Source: Adenanthera pavonina
Lineage: Eukaryota; Streptophyta; Magnoliopsida; Fabales; Fabaceae
Direction: 5' to 3'
Assembly: GCA_026686845.1 (NCBI GenBank)
Contig: JAIVEN010000014.1
Location: 29,658,001-29,722,000 of the forward strand
DNA: 64,000 nucleotides
In this document: piece after piece, positions 35,713 through 47,723 of the stretch
How positions within the stretch are numbered: the stretch's first letter is position 1
How the letters are laid out: every line of letters begins with the position of its first letter
Position numbers and translations under genes: made by a program
The notes under the pieces: model-generated
Seen by the model: the letters and a program-made list of their open reading frames with translations, nothing else
Told to the model about the DNA's origin: nothing
Database searches by the model: none

Positions 35713-37470
35713 AAATAAATTTCTTCCTCAAAATTTAAAAACATACCTTAAGTAAATAGTTTTGGATATTTTTGCTTCAGATTAGACTGTATTTCCCAGG
35801 TTGATTCTTCTTGAGATAAACTCTCCAAACCACTTTTACTAGAGGTATATCTTTGCTTCTCAGCCTTTTGACTTGATAGTCAATGATTTTCTCAGGCTAT
35901 ACTTCATATGATAGATTATCTTGTAAATTAACATGTTCATATTCTATAACATGTGAAGGGTCTGGTTGATATTTTTTAAGCTGGGAAACATGGAAAACAT
36001 TTTGGATCTGACTCAGGTTAGGGGGTGGAGCTATTTTGTTGGCTAAAGTCCCAGCTTTAGACGGAATTTCAAATGGTCCTATGTACTTGGGCTAAGCTTT
36101 TTAATTTTAATTGATCGATCATTCCCAATTATTGGAGATACTTTAAGAAAATTATGATTTCTTATTTCAAATTCTAACGGCTTTTGTCTCCTATCAGCAT
36201 AACACTTTTGTTTGCTCTAAGCCATTAACAACTTTTTCTTTATCATCTCTACTTGTCTTGTGGTCAGATCAACCAATTTAGGACCTAATACTTTCCTCTC
36301 ACCAAGTTTTGTCCAGTATAATAGAGATTTGCACCTTCTTCCATACAATCCTTCATATGGAGCCATCTGAATACTGGAATGGTAACTATTATTGTAAGCA
36401 AACTTTGCTAATGGTAAATACACATCCAAGTTTTCTTTTATTTCCAAAATACAGGCTCTCAGCATGTCCTCTAGAGTTTGGATTGTCCCATCTGTCTGGC
36501 CATCTATCTGTGGATGATACGCTGTACTGAATCTCAGCTTAATTCTTACATCTTCCTATAAAGATGTCCAAAAATTAGACGTAAATCCTGGATCTCTGTC
36601 AGAAACTATGCTGTTTGGCACACCATGTAGTCTTACAATCTTTTTAATATACAACTGTTCCAACTTATCTAGCATATATGTCAACTTCATTGCTAGAAAA
36701 TGCACTGACTTTGTCAATCTATTCACAATCACCCAAATGGCATAATATCCAGAAGATGTCCTTGGTAACCTCATCACAAAGTCCATTGTGATATTATCCC
36801 ACTTCCATTCAGGATTTCTAGAGGCTGTAACATACCCGATGGCATCTGATGTTCAATTTTCACTTTTTGGTAGATCAGGCATTTAGCCATACACTGAGTA
36901 ATATCACTTTTCATAGCAAGCCACCAAAACAATTTTTTCAAATTATGGTACATTTTTGTAATACCTAGATGAATCGTGTACTTACTTTAATGTGCTTCAA
37001 CTAAAATTCTTTCTCTCAATTCTACCACTGGAGGAATATAAACTCGTTTCCGGAATCTCGTTAGACCATCATTAGTTAAGTTGAATTCTTTAATTTCTCC
37101 TTCTTTCACTTTTCCCTTGACTACTTCCACGAACTTATCTGCTTGTTGGGCCCATTTCAATTCTTCGTAAAATTCATTGCCAATCTCAGTCTCACGCAAC
37201 CTGAGAGACAAACTCAAATCTCTAAAATCTTATATTAACTTGATTTCAAAAATCATCATGTAGGCTATATGGATGGCTTTTCTGCTCAAAGCATCAACCA
37301 CAACATTTGCTTTTCTTGGATGGTGCTTTATTGAATGCTTATAATCTTTTAGCAATTCAATTCATCTTCTTTGCCACACATTAAGTTCTTTGTGATCTAT
37401 ATCTAAGGCTTTTGTGGTCACAAAATATCTCAGTGGTAACACTATAGAGATAATGTCTCTATATTGTTAG
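35713..37470 (-). pseudogene. gypsy F pol pseudogene (RNase H end, integrase, chromodomain)
   Basis: Minus strand, right to left. The RNase H tail (HPRKANVVVDALSRKA, about 37300) comes first, then the linker and integrase zinc-binding region (about 37217-36850). The integrase core follows, with MDFVMRLPR (about 36780) and [14 protein letters not shown] (about 36580). The third catalytic position reads [12 protein letters not shown], with Asp where GQTERTIQ is usual. [18 protein letters not shown] and the C-terminal GPF region follow. The last segment is EKIIDYQVKRLRSKDIPLVK, a chromodomain-like tail. This is a Tekay/Del-type chromovirus by that tail and the long LTR (inference). Stops and frameshifts abound. 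It is cut at 37470 by copia A2. Confidence 0.88.
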
Positions 37471-38951
37471 TGTTGAATCATGTGTTTTGATGATTCCAAA
37501 CAACTGGAACTTGGAAGAAAGATATCAAAGGAGTACAAGAGAACTCAAGTGAAGAAATCCAGGAAGAAATGAGTATAAGATTAGTTTGTAGGATTTCTCA
37601 CAGTGTTCACAGAGTAAAAGGCTTTGACGTTGCACCCACTGGTTTTAAATAAGTATTTTTCAAATATCCTATACTAACTTATGATAAATTTGAAAAAAAA
37701 AACTCATTAACTGACAAATTTTGAACTGTTAAACTTCATATGTTTGTTTAAAAATTCAAACTTTGATAACTGAAATTCAAAGTTACAGAGATCTTGCCTC
37801 TGACAAACCAATTTTAGTCTGTTGAAATTAGAATTTTGAGTCAAGCATAATTTGTGAAAAATGAAAAATTCGTCTGAAGCTATGTCAAAGTTCATCTGAA
37901 ATTAAAGTGCATAAAGAGTTCAAAGTCAGTCCCTTTGACAGATGAACTTTAGTTTTGAAAATTCAAACTTTGGAATGAAAACTTATAAGTCTAGTAAGAG
38001 GTCTCTTTGATAGACGAATTTTGAAGGCACGAAATTCATCTATCAGCGAGCAACTTAATATGGTACGAAAGTTCTTCTGTGCACTATAGCAATATGGGAT
38101 AACTGTTCACACTTAACAGAAGCACTTTAAACTTGAAAATTCGTATGTTCTAACATGGGAAATATTTGTCAAGATCAAAATATGAATTTCACCTTTGAAC
38201 ATATGAACTTTCAAGCTTAACATTAAAGTCTTTAACTTATGGTCACTGTGAAATTCATCTGTTTACATACCAAAATTTGAACTTTGGATACCGGACGCAT
38301 TAAATGTAGTTGGTGAACATCTAGTTTTGTAGGGTAACCATTGGATAATGTCTCTAACAATTAGATCTTGTCTTTACTTATAGTTAAGACATAAATCTAT
38401 AAGTAGAACTTCATTTGAAGTTGTAAAGAACAATTTTACGTTGTATATACTAAAACTCTATCAAAATCATTAGATAAAACCTTATACTCTCTTACACTTC
38501 ATTTATTGTACCTCAACTATCATACATACACTATATTAGAAAGTTTCTCTTATTGTAAATAATCTTATCTTCATCTAGAAGAAAGATTTTCTTGTGAGGG
38601 GATTTCACAAGGGATTTGAGAAACACTTTGATAGAGGGTGTAGAGTGAGAATATGTAAGCTCTTAGAACAGAGCACAAGGTTGTACTGTGGCATTGCAAG
38701 GAGCCCATTGAATTCTTGCAAGATAGTAGAAAATCTCAAGTGGTAGCTTGAGGACTGGACGTAGGTAAAGAGGAAAAGACCAAACTAAGATAAATCTTTG
38801 TGTCTTCCTTTCCTCTACCCTGCTTACTGCTCTATAGTATTCTACACTCTGTTTTTTAGCAACTTTTGCTTTCACTGCTCTTTTATAATTTTGCAGAAAA
38901 TTTCAAACTATTCAATTCACCTCCCCTCTTGGGAAGCTAACAGACCTAACA
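37471..38951 (+). repeat. 5' LTR of copia A2
   Basis: A 1481-bp LTR, TGTTGAATCATGTG to CTAACAGACCTAACA, colinear with the A LTRs in reverse. It carries a decayed hairpin-unit array (about 37700-38290) and a TATA-like CTATAAGTAG at 38397-38406, followed by CTTCATTTGAAGTTG. The PBS starts two bases after its end. Confidence 0.9.
38397..38406 (+). promoter_or_regulatory. TATA-like box in the copia A2 5' LTR
   Basis: CTATAAGTAG occupies the position of CTATAAATAG in the A LTRs, followed by AACTTCATTTGAAGTTG. The A-to-G change suggests a weakened promoter. Function is inferred from conservation across the family. Confidence 0.5.
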
Positions 38952-38953
38952 CG

Positions 38954-38965
38954 TGGTATCAGAGC
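38954..38965 (+). promoter_or_regulatory. Primer-binding site of copia A2 (tRNA-iMet)
   Basis: TGGTATCAGAGC two bases after the 5' LTR end, followed by CCGGACTCCC. Same primer type as copia A. Confidence 0.93.
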
Positions 38966-39007
38966 CCGGACTCCCAAGTAAAAAATCTAACAATCCGGGA
39001 AAATCAA

Positions 39008-40807
39008 TGGCTAGCTTTAGAGAAAGCATTCTTCCTAAAGGAAATAACACTAATAGACCTTTTGGCTTCAATGGAGAGCATTATGGATACTGAAAGATAA
39101 GAATGCAAATCTATCTCCATTCTATTGACTTAGACATCTGGTCAGTCATCCAGAAGGGAGATTTTGTCCCAATGAAGCTGCAGGATGATGGCAAATAAAA
39201 AGAAAAACTAGAAGAGGAGTAGAATGAGGAAGATAAGAGAAGAGTCTTACTCAACTACAAAGTAAAACACTGCTTGGTTAGTGTACTCAATCAGCACAAA
39301 TTCGATTGAGTATCTCAATGTACTACAACTAAAGGAATGTGGGACACTCTAGAAATTGCTCATGAAGGAACTACTGGAGTAAGGTAGAACAAACTAAACT
39401 CCTGCATTGGTGAATATGAAAGCTTTAGAATGATGGAAGGAGAAAGTATCAAAGAACCGCAAAAGAGATTCACCCTTATTGTGAATAAACTAAATAGCCT
39501 TGGTAAGGAGTAAACTCAGCCAGGGAAAGTCAGAAAGATTCTCAAAGCTTTCCCTTTGGAATGGCAAACAAAAGTAACAGCCATAGAAGAGGCCAGAGGA
39601 GAGTCAATGGCTTCTGTCACAACTTTCTTTGGCAGTCTTGAAGAGTTTGAGGGTAAGATGAAGGCTCTCAAGGAAGCTGGTCAAGATAAGAAGAAAAAGG
39701 GTTTTGTATTAAAAGCTACAGAAGAAAGAGAAGAAGAATCTAACAATGATGAAGAACTGGATAAAGAGACTCTAACTACATTAGTCAGAAAATTTGGAAG
39801 GTTTTATAGTAAGAAGAGAAATAAAAGATTCTTAAGAAAGGAGCAGTTACTGACAACAAGAAAGAAAGCGAAGAGCCTATCAACTGCTATGATTACAAGA
39901 AGCAAGGACATATCAAATGAAATTGCCCACAATTCTTGAAAAGGCAAGAATAAGAAAAAAAACTGCTGACAAAGGCAAAAAGAAAAAGTCATACATCTCA
40001 TCAATCTGGGACAATAGCTTAGATAAAGACGAAGATGATGATGAGGAAGAAATTGCCAACATCTATTTGATGGCACATGCAGCTGAAGAGATTCCAAACT
40101 CATCTAGCAGTGATCATGAGGATAAGGTAAATGATTCTGAACCCTCCTTTTGTGAACTACTTTATGCATTTCATGATCTACATGATGAATTCATTAAAAC
40201 TGCAAAAAAACTAAAACTGGCCAAGAAGAAGATTAACAAGTTGGAATATGATTGCAAAATGTCTGACACTGCATCTCTACATAGAACTAAATCTATTTGT
40301 TGTACATCATGTATTGAACTAAAGAAAAACAATGAATATCTTTTGAAAAGTATGGCTAAACTCACCAAGGGTAAAGATATATTGTTTGCTTTATTAGGAA
40401 GTTAGAGAATTGCATAAGGAAAAGATGGACTAAGCTATAATCCTTGTACAGTCAAAGAAAAGAATGAAAAGAAGAGTCAAAATTTATATATGAGACATTT
40501 TGTGCATGCTGATGGATATAAGAAGAAAAGTTACAACTCAAAATTCATTGAATCTTATGTCCAACAAAAATATGTAAAACAAAAATATTATCTGCATTGC
40601 TTTCTCCCTACATCACAATCTAGCAGTCCCTTTATCACCTGTTACTTCTGTAACAAGAAGGGACATATTTCCAGTTCATGTTTGTTAAGGAAAAATGGAC
40701 ATGGCAGGAAGGTAGAATATGTTCCCAAAGGATCATCAGTATCTAGGGGAAATACCACTCACAAAAAAGGACCCAAACAGATTTAGGTGCCAAAAAAGAA
40801 AAATTGA
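39008..40807 (+). pseudogene. gag pseudogene of copia A2
   Basis: ATG at 39008-39010 begins MASFRESILPKGNNTNRPFG, 43 bases after the PBS. The reading continues through IYLHSIDLDIWSVIQKGDF, the UBN2-like block (YESFRMMEGESIKEPQKRFT), LEWQTKVTAIEEARGESMAS, the Lys/Glu-rich region and a knuckle CYFCNKKGHISSSC (about 40640). The first knuckle has decayed (about 39890). Stops appear at former Trp and Gln codons (for example near 39100). The frame ends WVPKKKN-TGA (40805-40807). At its end the zero-frame codons CCA AAA AAG contain A AAA AAG, a heptamer that fits -1 slippage into pol. Confidence 0.88.
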
Positions 40808-43532
40808 ACTTTGTTTTGTAGGTTTGTCTCAGACTAGTAAAAGCAACAAATGGTATATGGACAGTGCTTGCTCAAGACATATGACTAGTGATAAGGAGAA
40901 GTTCATCACCCTTAGAGACAAGAAAGGAGGAAAGGTGACCTTTGAAAATGACCAATATGGCAGAATAGTTGGCATTGATATCATGGAAAAGAATTCTGAA
41001 ACATCTATGAAAGAGGTGCTATTTGTAGTTAGCCTTAACCACAATTTGCTAAGTGTGAGTTAGACATGTGACAAAGGGAACTGGGTACTGTTTGACTCAA
41101 AATTCTGCTTGGTCATCCAAAAAAGCGATTCCAAAGTAATTCTCAAAGCTCAAAGGGATAGTAACTACTATACAATTGATCATGATGAACTTCCCACTTT
41201 AGACTCTGTATGTTTAATGAGTAAAGATAATGACAGTTGGTTGTGGCATAGAAGACTAGCACATGTTAACATCAACCAACTAACAAAATTGATTAAGAAT
41301 GATTTAGTTGCTGGATTACCAAAATTTTCTTTTGAAAATGATAAAGAATGTGATGCATGCCTCAAAGGGAAACAAACTAAATCATCATTCAAACCTAAAA
41401 ATGTAATCACCACATCTAGACCACTACAATTATTACACATGGATTTGATAGGTTTATCTAGAGTAAAAAGCATTAGTCAAAACTTGTATATGCTTGTGAT
41501 TGTAGATGATTACTCTAGATTTATGTGGACTTTGTTCCTTTCTGCCAAGAATAAAACATTTGATGCATTTGTAACCTTAGCTAAGAGTGCAAAATGAGAA
41601 AGGTATTTCCATTGTGTCTATCAGGTCTGAATATGGAGGAAAATTTGAAAATTCAAGCTTTCTAAAGTACTATAGAGTATGGAATTGATCATAACTTCTC
41701 AGCACCAAGGACTCCTCAGCAAAATGGAATGGTGGAAAGGAATAACAGAACAATTGGAGAAATGGCGAGTACAATGCTGAATGAAAAGGAACTTCCTCAG
41801 GTTTTTTGGGCAAATGCAGTAAACACAGCAAGATACTGAATGTGAAAACAATGAAGAAATTTTCTCAAGAACTCCCTAAAGCTTGGAGATATTAAAGGAG
41901 TCATCTAGTTGATTAAGTGATTGGAGGTGTTCAAGAGAATGTTAAAACCAAAAGACAACTTATGGATCAAATAAACAATTGTTCATTTATTTCTTAAATT
42001 GAACCTAAGTGTGTTGAAGAAGCCTTAACTGATGAATATTGGATACTAGCTATGCAAGATGAACTTAATCAGTTTCAAAGAAATCAAGTTTAGGATTTAG
42101 TACCTAGACCCAAAGATCATCCACTTATTGGAACTATATAGGATTTTAGAAATAAACTTGATGAATTAGGAACAATCATTAGAAACAAAGCTAGATTAGT
42201 AGTGAAAGCATATAATCATGAAGAAGGCATAGATTATGAGAAAACTTTTGCTCTAGTTGCTAGATTGGAGGCAATAAGAATCCTCTTAGCGTATGCATGC
42301 ATGAAAGACATAATGTTGTATCAAATGGATGTAAAGAGTACTTTTCTAAATGGATATATCATGGAAGAAGTTTATGTTGATTAACATCCAAGTTTTGAGG
42401 ACTCAACAAAGCCAAACCGTGTTTATAAACTGAAGAAAGCTCTTTATGGCTTAAAACAAGCTTCTGGAGCATGGTATAAAAGGCTAAGTAATTTTTGACT
42501 AAAAAAACATTTAATAGAATAAAAGTGGATACAACTCTATTTACTAAGAAAGAAAATAAAGACTTACTTATTGTTCAAATTTATGTTGATGATATTATAT
42601 TTGGTGCTACTAATGAATCTCTTTGCAAGAATTTCTTTAAGCTAATACAGAGTGAATTTGAAATGTCAATAATGGGTGAGCTCAACTTCTTCCTTGAACT
42701 ACAAATTAAACATTGTAATGATGACATCTTCCTTAATCAATGAAAATATTTGAAGAAGATGCTGAAAAAGTTTGGAATAGAGAATGCCAAATCAATGGGA
42801 ACTCCTATGGCTACAACAACAAAACTTGATATGGATGAGGGAGGAAAGCCTTTTGACATAACTCAGTATAAGAGAATGATTGGTTTCCTGTTATACCTAA
42901 TAGCCAGTAGACCCGACATTATGTTCAATGTTTGTATGTATGCAAGGTTCCAATCATGTCCTAAAGAGTCTCAGGCAATAGTGATGAAAAAAATTTTCAG
43001 AGACGTAATTGAAATGTCACATATGGGACTTTGGTATCCAAAAGGCAATGGAGAAGAGCTCATGAGATATACTGATGCTGACTTTGCTGTATCCAAAACT
43101 GATAGAAAAAGCACAAGTGGAATGTGCCATTTTCTTGGAGGATCCTTGATTTCATGGTTTAGCAAGAAACAAAACAGTGTGGCTCTCTCCACAGCAAAAG
43201 CTGAATATGTTGCAGTAGGTAACTGTTGTGCTCAAGTCCTTTGGAAGAAGCAACAACTTCAAGATCTTGAGATTGAGATGAAGGAGACACCAATAAAATG
43301 TGATAATGAAAGTGCTTTCAACATCATAAAGAATCTAGTCATGCAATCAAGGACAAACTACATTAAAGTAAGACATTACTTCATAACGGATCATATTTTG
43401 AAAGGAGACATCAAATTGGAATACATCCCTACTGAAGATCAAATTACAGACATTTTGACTAAGCCATTTGTAGAAGATAGATACTACAAAATCAGAAGAG
43501 AACTGGGAATAGTAAATCCCAATGAATTGTAA
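40808..43532 (+). pseudogene. pol pseudogene of copia A2
   Basis: Protease keeps WYMDSACSRHMT (about 40855). The pre-integrase block is LWHRRLAHVN...CDACLKGKQT (about 41240-41380). Integrase keeps HMDLIG, but the second Asp reads Glu (RSEYGGKF, about 41628), next to a frameshift; VERNNRT is kept. A deletion near 41843 joins NTARY to the acidic region before PKAWRY, removing the integrase C-terminal domain. RT keeps [12 protein letters not shown] and [10 protein letters not shown] (about 42580), with frameshifts between. RNase H (DADFA...AKAEY...CDNESA) runs intact to NPNEL-TAA at 43532; the 260-codon frame 42750-43532 is the longest open piece. Not functional. Confidence 0.9.
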
Positions 43533-44525
43533 GCAAGCCTCTAACTAACTCTATTCAAGTATCTGGCATTAATTTAATAATAACTTTAGCATCGGAGTGT
43601 GTTTAAGATATTTTACAGGTACTTCTCATGAGTCTAGATGATAGCAAATCAGTTTATTGGAGTTAATCAGACTTGCATAATCAAAAGATGCTAAAGAAAA
43701 GCTGAAAATTTAAACTTTTAGGTCCTATCTGTAAGTTCAGAAATATGAAATTTTCATTTTAGATGTTATTAGACAAATTTCCATTTAAATTGTGTTTTTG
43801 AATGAATTAGTATGCTTAATATTCGAACTTGGGTACTTATTAGATGAATTTCAATAGCTTCCATGCTATTACAGTACTTTCATATCCCTTGAAATTCATT
43901 TGTTGACTACTGGAAATTCGAATTTCTAAATTACATTGTGAATGTTTACTTTGCTCAAAATGCTCTCTGTGTGAATTTCAATACCTCAAAATACGCATTT
44001 TAGAGACTCTTTACAAAACCTTGAAATTTGAATTTTTGAATTAGTAAATTCGTCTATTGAAGCTTGCTTTCATGTCAAGTCTCTATAAGACGAACTTTTA
44101 AAAATGAAATTCGTTTGTTGCTTTTCTCATTCGTGTTTACTTAATGCTTGATTCCTTAAAATTTGAACTTTGATGATACAAAGTTTGTCAGTTGATATTT
44201 GTTCCTTGAACTTAGCTTTTGTCAGACAAACTTCATGAAGAAAATTCGTCTGTTAGAAAGCCTCTCTTAGTTGGTTAACTCGTAACTACTCAAAATTCAA
44301 ATTTTGACCCCTTAAAATTCATCTGTTGAACGGTTACAGAAGTTAAAATGAAGGGTCTTGCTTTAAATAGACGCAACCCTATTTGTCTCTCTCCCAAGTC
44401 TATTCACTTTCTCTCTTTATTTCTCATCAATTCTGTTCACAAATTTTCATTTTCCATCATTTCAACTTCTTTTTGCACCTTATAAACCCATTCCTTGTAT
44501 CTTTCTGTAATAATCATTCATGAGA
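43533..44525 (+). other. Non-coding spacer of copia A2 between pol and extra ORF
   Basis: No coding evidence. The stretch contains repeated units such as CAAATTTTGACCCCTTAAAATTCATCTGTT (about 44307) and CAGACAAACTTCATGAAGAAAATTCGTCTGTT (about 44224). They are oriented opposite to those in the LTR. Equivalent to 9235-10200 and 58097-59093. Confidence 0.7.
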
Positions 44526-46045
44526 ATGGCAAGGGTTAAAAGTCCTGATGTGGGTAAAGGAGAGTCTAGACCAAAAAGAGCGGTTAAGTCTCAATATGCC
44601 TCTAAGGGAGGTGAGACTCAGAAAAGGAAAGGCTAATCCAGCAAGGAAACTCTATCTAAAAAGCATAAAACCACTCCCAAGGCTAATTTGAAGAAACATA
44701 TCCCTACCACTACTACCTCTGCTGCTTCCTCTTCTTCCAGTGCTGAGTCAGAGGAATTCTAGTTAACCACGAAGCCATTATGGAACAACGCTCATATCTT
44801 GGAAGGGTATACCACTAAGTTTATTAGCAAGAAGGTAATTAAATCTCACTGTACAAATATGGAAGAATTTCTTATTTCCAACAATTTTGATGCTGGGCTA
44901 TGGATGATAAAATATAAGAACTCGTTGGAAATTAAGGAGAGATATGATGATGAGGTTAACAAAACATGGTATTCTGCTCTGATATACAATAGCAAAAAGG
45001 AGAAATAGGAGGTAAATCTGAGGTCCAGAACTATTTGGCTGTCTAATAAGACCTTTAATGAAGTACTGGAAATCCCTGGACAAGATAGCCTGAAGATTGG
45101 CATCACCACCTTAAGATACATGGATGAGGATGAAGCTACAAATGAGGAAGATGGTCCTTTCTTGAAATACAAAGAAGGTACAGAACTAAATACCTTGTTC
45201 AGTATAAGTGAGAATAGGCCTCCTCTAAGTTTGTTGAAGCCCTCTGGCCAAAGTGCTTAAGTTAGGATCTACACTACATTGTGTTAGGATCATATTTAAC
45301 AAATAGGGAAGTTTTAACTTGATCACAAAGGCTGAAGCTCATGTGATGACCACACTCATGCGTGGCAAGCTATTAACCATGGGATATATCATCCTTCAGT
45401 ACATGATCAAAGCCAGAGATAAGAGGAGAGACTACACTTTGCCCTTTGCCTCTATCACCTCCAAAATACTTCAATATGCCAAGATGTAACACTTGGAGAA
45501 ATGGAAAGGCAAACCACTGAAGTCTTCAAAGAGGAAGAGTTACAAAGGATAGGAATTAAGCAAAACGATGGAAAGTAGATTGGAAAAGAAGGTGGGAAGT
45601 CAGAAGACCTTTTCTTTGAAGAAGGTCACTCGCAATAGCAAGCAGGAACTTCTGAGGCTGCTCCACTCTCATAGCCCTCACCACAATTGTACCAACCTAT
45701 TTCTCCTCAATCACAGTCTACTCAGACACCTCAGCCATCAATTCCCTCAATCTGGGCAAAGCCAACCAAGATCACTGAGTCATATGACAGCCTGTCTGCA
45801 CTCATGCTAAGCATCAAAGATGAGTAAAATGCCAAGTTTGCTCACCTACAAGATCAAATCTTTCAATTGGCCAAGAACATGAAAGTGGTTGCTGATACAT
45901 ATAAGGACATCAAAAGTGTTATCCCTTCTATGTCAGCTCCACCTCAGCCAGGACCTTCTGAACCTACTAAGTCTCTTACTCCTGATCCTCCAAGCCTATT
46001 TGAGCTAGCCTATCCTGAACTTGTTGATGAATATCTTGTTGTTGA
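44526..46045 (+). pseudogene. Extra ORF of copia A2, cut by copia B
   Basis: ATG at 44526 begins MARVKSPDVGKGESRPKRAV, matching the N-terminus of the ORF in C. The frame is colinear through KKVIKSHCTNMEEFLISNN (about 44850), LRSRTIWLSNKTFNEVLEIP, the middle helical region (decayed) and VVADTYKDIKSVIPS (about 45900). Stops (for example TAG after GLY near 44635 and after EEF near 44760) and frameshifts break it. It ends at 46045 because copia B inserted there, roughly at residue 510 of the C homologue. Confidence 0.82.
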
Positions 46046-47708
46046 TGTTGGAGATTATGCCCTAAGCCAATCATTGTATTATGAACATTGTACTTTATTA
46101 TGAAAAAAGAAGAAGGAGTTTTTCCTTTTATTACATTATTATATTGTTTGCATGTTTGTCTTTTAATAACATTCTTGGATAAATAATTTTATCCTAAATG
46201 TCCCTAGTCAATCATCTTTGTGGGAACAATGATGAATTAAGACTAGTATGATTTTGATTGATAATTATGTATGAAGATACAAATCAAAATCATAACCTCC
46301 TGTTAGGGAATAGGCGCTGGATCGACCCATCATGAGATAGCTGCATGGATCAAGTCATAAGCATATCTCATATATAACTGTGTCACTAAGCCCTTAGACC
46401 TGAGATTACCATGGCTTCCTACATGGGAAACACTATACTTTGGCATAGTCAAAAGTCATCTTTAATCAGGAGATCATAAAGGCTATGATCGGGTATAATG
46501 GAACTTGTGTGGGGAAAGATGAATGGTCAAGATGGAATTTGTCCCTCTAATTAATGAAGAGAGATATCAGGGCCTCTCGATGAATAAGATTGAGAAATGC
46601 ATGATCGTGCTCGAATGGAAGAGTTTCCATTTGTTCTGTCAGTTTGCTCGGAGATTGAGAAAGTGATGGTTGAGTAAAATGAGGATGACGTTTCCATGTC
46701 TCACACTTGACCTATATATCATGAGACAAAAATGACATGATCGGGTTATATGATGGGTTACATTGGATTACCGATCTCATATGATTTGGATAGTCACAAT
46801 GTCTTGCTAGAGGCCACTTATGACTTATGGGTCCAATAGCATTATTAGCCCACTGCTAACATCATATGGGCCTATAGGGTTGCACACAAGAACGGGTCAA
46901 CTCGAGTTAGAATGTCCTGATTCATTGAATTTATAATGTGTCTACATTTAATGAATTTAATGTTCAATTTGGGGTGATTGAATTATATATATTTTTGATA
47001 TATATATTATAAAATTCAAATATATATGTTTGATATATTATATATTTGATATATATTATATTATTTGAAAATATATATATTGTTCAAATTAATTAAAATG
47101 AATTAGTTTTAAATTTAATTATATATGATAGATTTAAATTTAAACTAATCTACTTAATCAATATTTGATTTAGTTTAAATAATTGATTTAAATTAAACAA
47201 ATATGAAATCCTATCTATATATTGATATAGACTAGGATAAAGAATCACCTTAAAGAGAGAGCAGCCATATACTCGAGAGCGAGACTGTACAGATGAACAA
47301 TGAATAATGAGGATGTACAGATAAACAACAAAAAATATATGGACGAATAATAGGACTATATAGATGAACAGCAGGATTGTATGGACAAACAACGACACTA
47401 TACGGACAAACATTGAAAATTGTATGGACATATAGCGGGACTTTACAGAGGAACAATGAAACTATATGGACATTCACAAATAGAGGTGCTAGCACGCCGT
47501 TCGAGTTGGACTCACCATTCGTGTGGATACCAATAGAGGGAACTGATCATACATGTTAGTTCCTAGGGTAAGATAAAATGAAAAGAACATCGAGGGATGC
47601 ACCGGAGGTAAATTCTTCTTATACATCTCAATTTAAGCAATGTTAATGGATCCATGGGAGGGAATTTCTTGATAGTTTTCCACTGTGTGTGTGCTGAAAT
47701 TCCCAATA
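46046..47708 (+). repeat. 5' LTR of copia B
   Basis: A 1663-bp LTR, TGTTGGAGATTATGC to AATTCCCAATA. The last bases should be CCAACA by symmetry with TGTTGG, so a terminal C has become T. It contains an AT-rich (TATATATTTGATATA) block at about 46985-47065 and a degenerate short tandem array at 47275-47475. It aligns with 52356-53813 with few substitutions plus one indel of about 110 bp. Confidence 0.9.
47275..47475. repeat. Degenerate minisatellite in the copia B LTR
   Basis: Seven or eight imperfect units of about 25-28 bases follow the pattern GACTRTAYGGACRAACAA. Examples are TGTACAGATGAACAAT, TATATAGATGAACAGC, TGTATGGACAAACAAC and TATACGGACAAACATT. The same array starts in the 3' LTR at about 53700 and is cut by copia C. 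Confidence 0.75.
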
Positions 47709-47709
47709 G

Positions 47710-47723
47710 TGGTATCAAAGCCA
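47710..47723 (+). promoter_or_regulatory. Primer-binding site of copia B
   Basis: TGGTATCAAAGCCA, one base after the 5' LTR. A variant of the tRNA-iMet primer site (TGGTATCAGAGC) common in plant copia elements. Confidence 0.85.

Larger units (their letters stand above)
37471..46045 (+). mobile_element. Ty1/copia element A2, 5' part (interrupted by copia B)
   Basis: A plus-strand relative of A and C inserted in gypsy F pol. Order: 5' LTR 37471-38951, PBS, gag, pol, spacer, extra ORF. The extra ORF stops at 46045, where copia B begins. Its remaining part and 3' LTR should lie beyond the window. It is heavily mutated, with a deletion of about 0.4-0.5 kb in the integrase C-terminal region. Confidence 0.9.

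Noticed and set aside
46980..47065. TATATA-rich block as a microsatellite locus or promoter
   Set aside because: It is part of both copia B LTRs and is imperfect. Its position relative to transcription is unknown, so no promoter is claimed.
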